64,000 nt of DNA from Xiphophorus maculatus. Its lineage: Eukaryota > Chordata > Actinopteri > Cyprinodontiformes > Poeciliidae. The position numbers and the translations under genes were made by a program. The stretch spans positions 6,949,882 to 7,013,881 of the forward strand of contig NC_036454.1 in assembly GCF_002775205.1 (NCBI RefSeq). Direction: 5' to 3'. Positions 62,301-64,000 of this stretch are shown piece after piece; position 1 is the stretch's first letter, and every line of letters begins with the position of its first letter. The notes beneath the pieces were generated by a model. The model had not been told where the DNA came from and searched no databases. It worked only from the letters and a program-made list of their open reading frames with translations.

Positions 62301-62688
62301 GATTTATTTTGAAGTTATTCCATCATGGTGTGTTTTATTTTCACTTCCATTTCCTTTAGGGAGTGTTACAGTTCTTGTTGGTCATGCTCTGTGAGTATTT
62401 TATGTTTGGAGGTTTTGTTTTCTTATGTTATGCTTCTCATTTTTCATTGATCTTGTTTTTAAATGCACCATGCTGAGTAAAAAAATAAAAACTGTTCACA
62501 TGTAGTCTAACTCAATGTTGTTATTTTTCTCTAGTCTTATATTTGCAAAGCCCAGTCTCAACAGCTTTGACTTCTTTGATCTTATCTGGGTGGTTGGAAT
62601 CACCGACTTTGTACTTAAATATGTCACCATCGGCCTGAAGTGCTTCGTCCTCTTCCTGCCCAAGATTATCATGGCCTTCAAGTCAAGG
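59360..62688 (+). CDS. rnft2: RING finger and transmembrane-domain protein 2, partial (5' part)
   Basis: Coding exons: 59360-59628 (tentative), 59748-59816, 60966-61477, 61585-61661, 62138-62238 and 62535-62688, continuing beyond the window. Phases agree. The human-like start is MQRRHSSNTDGMSSER at 59770, followed by SQTLGSESSLDEGGVFDCLK, a Ser/Gln-rich region, a His-rich run at about 61236-61270, and PALSELKAVVMWLQRGFPF. Membrane segments follow: FILILLAKVCFQ with GIAVCVGMISTFAYA, then ILVALWIILFLGGNIVYI, then FFDLIWVVGITDFVLKYV and FVLFLPKIIMAF. The C-terminal RING domain lies beyond 64000. RNFT2 is a membrane E3 ubiquitin ligase. An upstream exon could be in frame, adding about 97 residues (start ATG 59360). 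From 62689 to 64000 no further exon was found, so the next intron exceeds 1.3 kb. Confidence 0.88.
60218..60460 (-). mobile_element. tRNA-derived SINE in rnft2 intron, with 14-bp target duplication
   Basis: The body at 60232-60446 is on the minus strand. It starts with a tRNA-like head: TGGCGTAGCGGTTGG is a good box A, and GGGTTCGACTCCC a near-perfect box B of a Pol III promoter. The tail ends in an A-rich stretch (T-rich on plus, 60229-60250). CACCATGGTTCTTT flanks it exactly on both sides (60218-60231 and 60447-60460). The intact duplication suggests a fairly recent insertion. Confidence 0.92.
60675..60860. mobile_element. Tc1-like end fragment in rnft2 intron
   Basis: AAAGTATTTGCCCCCAAAAC then CTAATAACTAATTG and GCAATGAGTCTTTAACATC follow the fish Tc1 family that reads TATTTGCCCCC...AAACCTAATAACTG. 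One end only. Confidence 0.6.
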
Positions 62689-63945
62689 GTAAGAACCCTT
62701 TAATATTAGTTTAGAATGTAATTTATTTCAAATAGAATACAGCTAAAATGAGCACAATTGTCTGCGTTAAACATGTCTTACAAGTCTTATGTTTTGAAAT
62801 GTCTCAGGCAGGTAAACAAAGAGAGTAAGAAAAGAAGCTTGCTTTTCTATGAAAATAATGTTTATGCCTGTTGCTTTATTATTTTCATTTCCAAGAAGAA
62901 AAATAAATGTTCCTCAGTTATCTGATTTTCTGTAATTTTTGACTTCTTCTGCACAGCTTCTTAGATGCTGTTTCTTTCTGTAATTTGTCATTTGCAGATT
63001 TTCTCTTTATTTAGTTACTTCAGAAAAGATGCAGGCCATGTATTGTACCTAGCTCACAAATTATTTGTCATGACATTAATAATAAGTAATTGCTTTGATA
63101 ATGTGTAACTCTTGCTAGTTTGTATTAACTACATTTTTTATACTTTTTTTAACTTGAAAGCAAAGCCTAACTGGTGTGATATTATATAGCTAGAAATCTG
63201 TCTGGAGTGAGTTTAAATTTCCATACATTTTAATGTAACTGTAGCGCTTTTTGATAGCTTAACAACAAAAAGTATAATTTTGTTAATCCGCTTAGCAGTG
63301 GATTTTGAACTTTCAAACACAACTGCACATTAGCGACCTCTTTACTTCACCTTCTAAAGACAAAGACTTAAAGTCAACATTTCAAGCAGTGAAGAGTTCA
63401 CAAATGTGAAAAAAAAAAACAGATTTTCTAAACTATGATGAAATTCTCCCTTGAGTAAAGAAAGTGCTAAGGGGTCACAGTGTGAAACTGTTTTGTATTC
63501 ATAAGCTTTTTAAATGGTGCTCCTTAGGTGTGCTGTTTTCATGTTGTTGTCTGCTTGAGACTTTTGCTCTAGCCTGAGGCAAATAGAACATGTCTGCAGA
63601 TGCACACTCGCATTGATTTCCATACAGGTGCAGTTCTTTGTGTTGGTGTGTGTTTGTGTGCTCGGTAGACGGTGGTGGCAGGGAGGAGAGGGGTGATAAA
63701 AAGTATTAGGATTAAATTTTCCACTGATAAACAAACCTGTAGGCATATCAGAACCACTTCAGCAAGCAACTGAGCTCATTTAGCCACGAGGGAGTTACAG
63801 GGGTGAGGTCATCCCTCCCTGGAGCTGGACCATTACCTGTTTCCTCCACTCACACGCACGCGCACCCCCTGCACACATACAGGGTTTAAAAGCTTACAAA
63901 GGAGTGTTTAAGTGCTGGGAAATCCCAAATTGTTTTATCAGTTTA

Positions 63946-63997
<52 letters not shown>

Positions 63998-64000
63998 TCC
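62689..64000 (+). other. rnft2 intron extending past the window edge
   Basis: No exon matching the expected continuation of RNFT2 was found. The end of the window is a (TA)n microsatellite at about 63948-63991. Confidence 0.6.
63948..63991. repeat. (TA)n microsatellite
   Basis: An alternating TA tract of about 43 bases at the right end of the window. Confidence 0.92.

Noticed and set aside
1-64000. CRISPR arrays, operons, phage or bacterial systems
   Set aside because: No regularly spaced repeats or prokaryotic gene layout; the DNA is clearly vertebrate nuclear sequence.

Overview
The window is nuclear DNA from a ray-finned (teleost-type) fish. The coding sequence is split into many short vertebrate-type exons with GT-AG introns, the background is AT-rich, and the introns carry typical fish repeats: many decayed Tc1/mariner copies, hAT-type MITEs, a tRNA-derived SINE and a fragment of a fish LINE. 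The species cannot be named from the sequence.

Layout from left to right: (1) 1.6-11.6 kb, plus strand: a leucine-rich-repeat gene of the LRRC74 family (lrrc74b by neighbourhood), which looks broken. (2) 13.6-24.3 kb, plus: nipsnap1, a mitochondrial protein, 10 coding exons, 278 residues. (3) 25.5-46.1 kb, plus: castor1, the cytosolic arginine sensor of mTORC1, 9 coding exons, 334 residues. Its first and last introns are swollen with transposon remains, including a 5'-truncated, internally deleted LINE. (4) 48.4-50.5 kb, plus: a secreted IL-6/LIF-family cytokine (m17-like), 3 exons, 199 residues. (5) 52.7-54.2 kb, plus: a second LIF/OSM-family cytokine (lif-like), 3 exons with the same intron phases, 210 residues. 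(6) 55.8-58.9 kb, minus: spring1 (C12orf49), the SREBP-pathway regulator, 5 exons, 201 residues. (7) 59.4 kb to beyond 62.7 kb, plus: rnft2 (TMEM118), a membrane RING E3 ligase. It is divergent from spring1 and cut by the window edge before its RING domain.

The human counterparts lie on 22q11-q12 (LRRC74B, NIPSNAP1, CASTOR1, LIF, OSM) and 12q24 (SPRING1, RNFT2). The window therefore appears to join blocks that are separate in mammals, which also supports the gene calls. Exon boundaries were read by hand from splice sites, phase continuity and remembered family sequences; no alignment was run.

The genes do not form one pathway. The two cytokines are a tandem duplicate pair, spring1 and rnft2 share a short head-to-head promoter region, and castor1 and spring1 both concern nutrient and lipid sensing but are not known to be co-regulated. 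I found no clearly new biological system. The items most worth checking are the compensating frameshifts plus stop in lrrc74b, the pair of palindromic MITEs starting two bases after the m17 stop codon, a perfect 14-bp inverted repeat inside the m17 coding sequence, and a possible in-frame N-terminal extension of rnft2.
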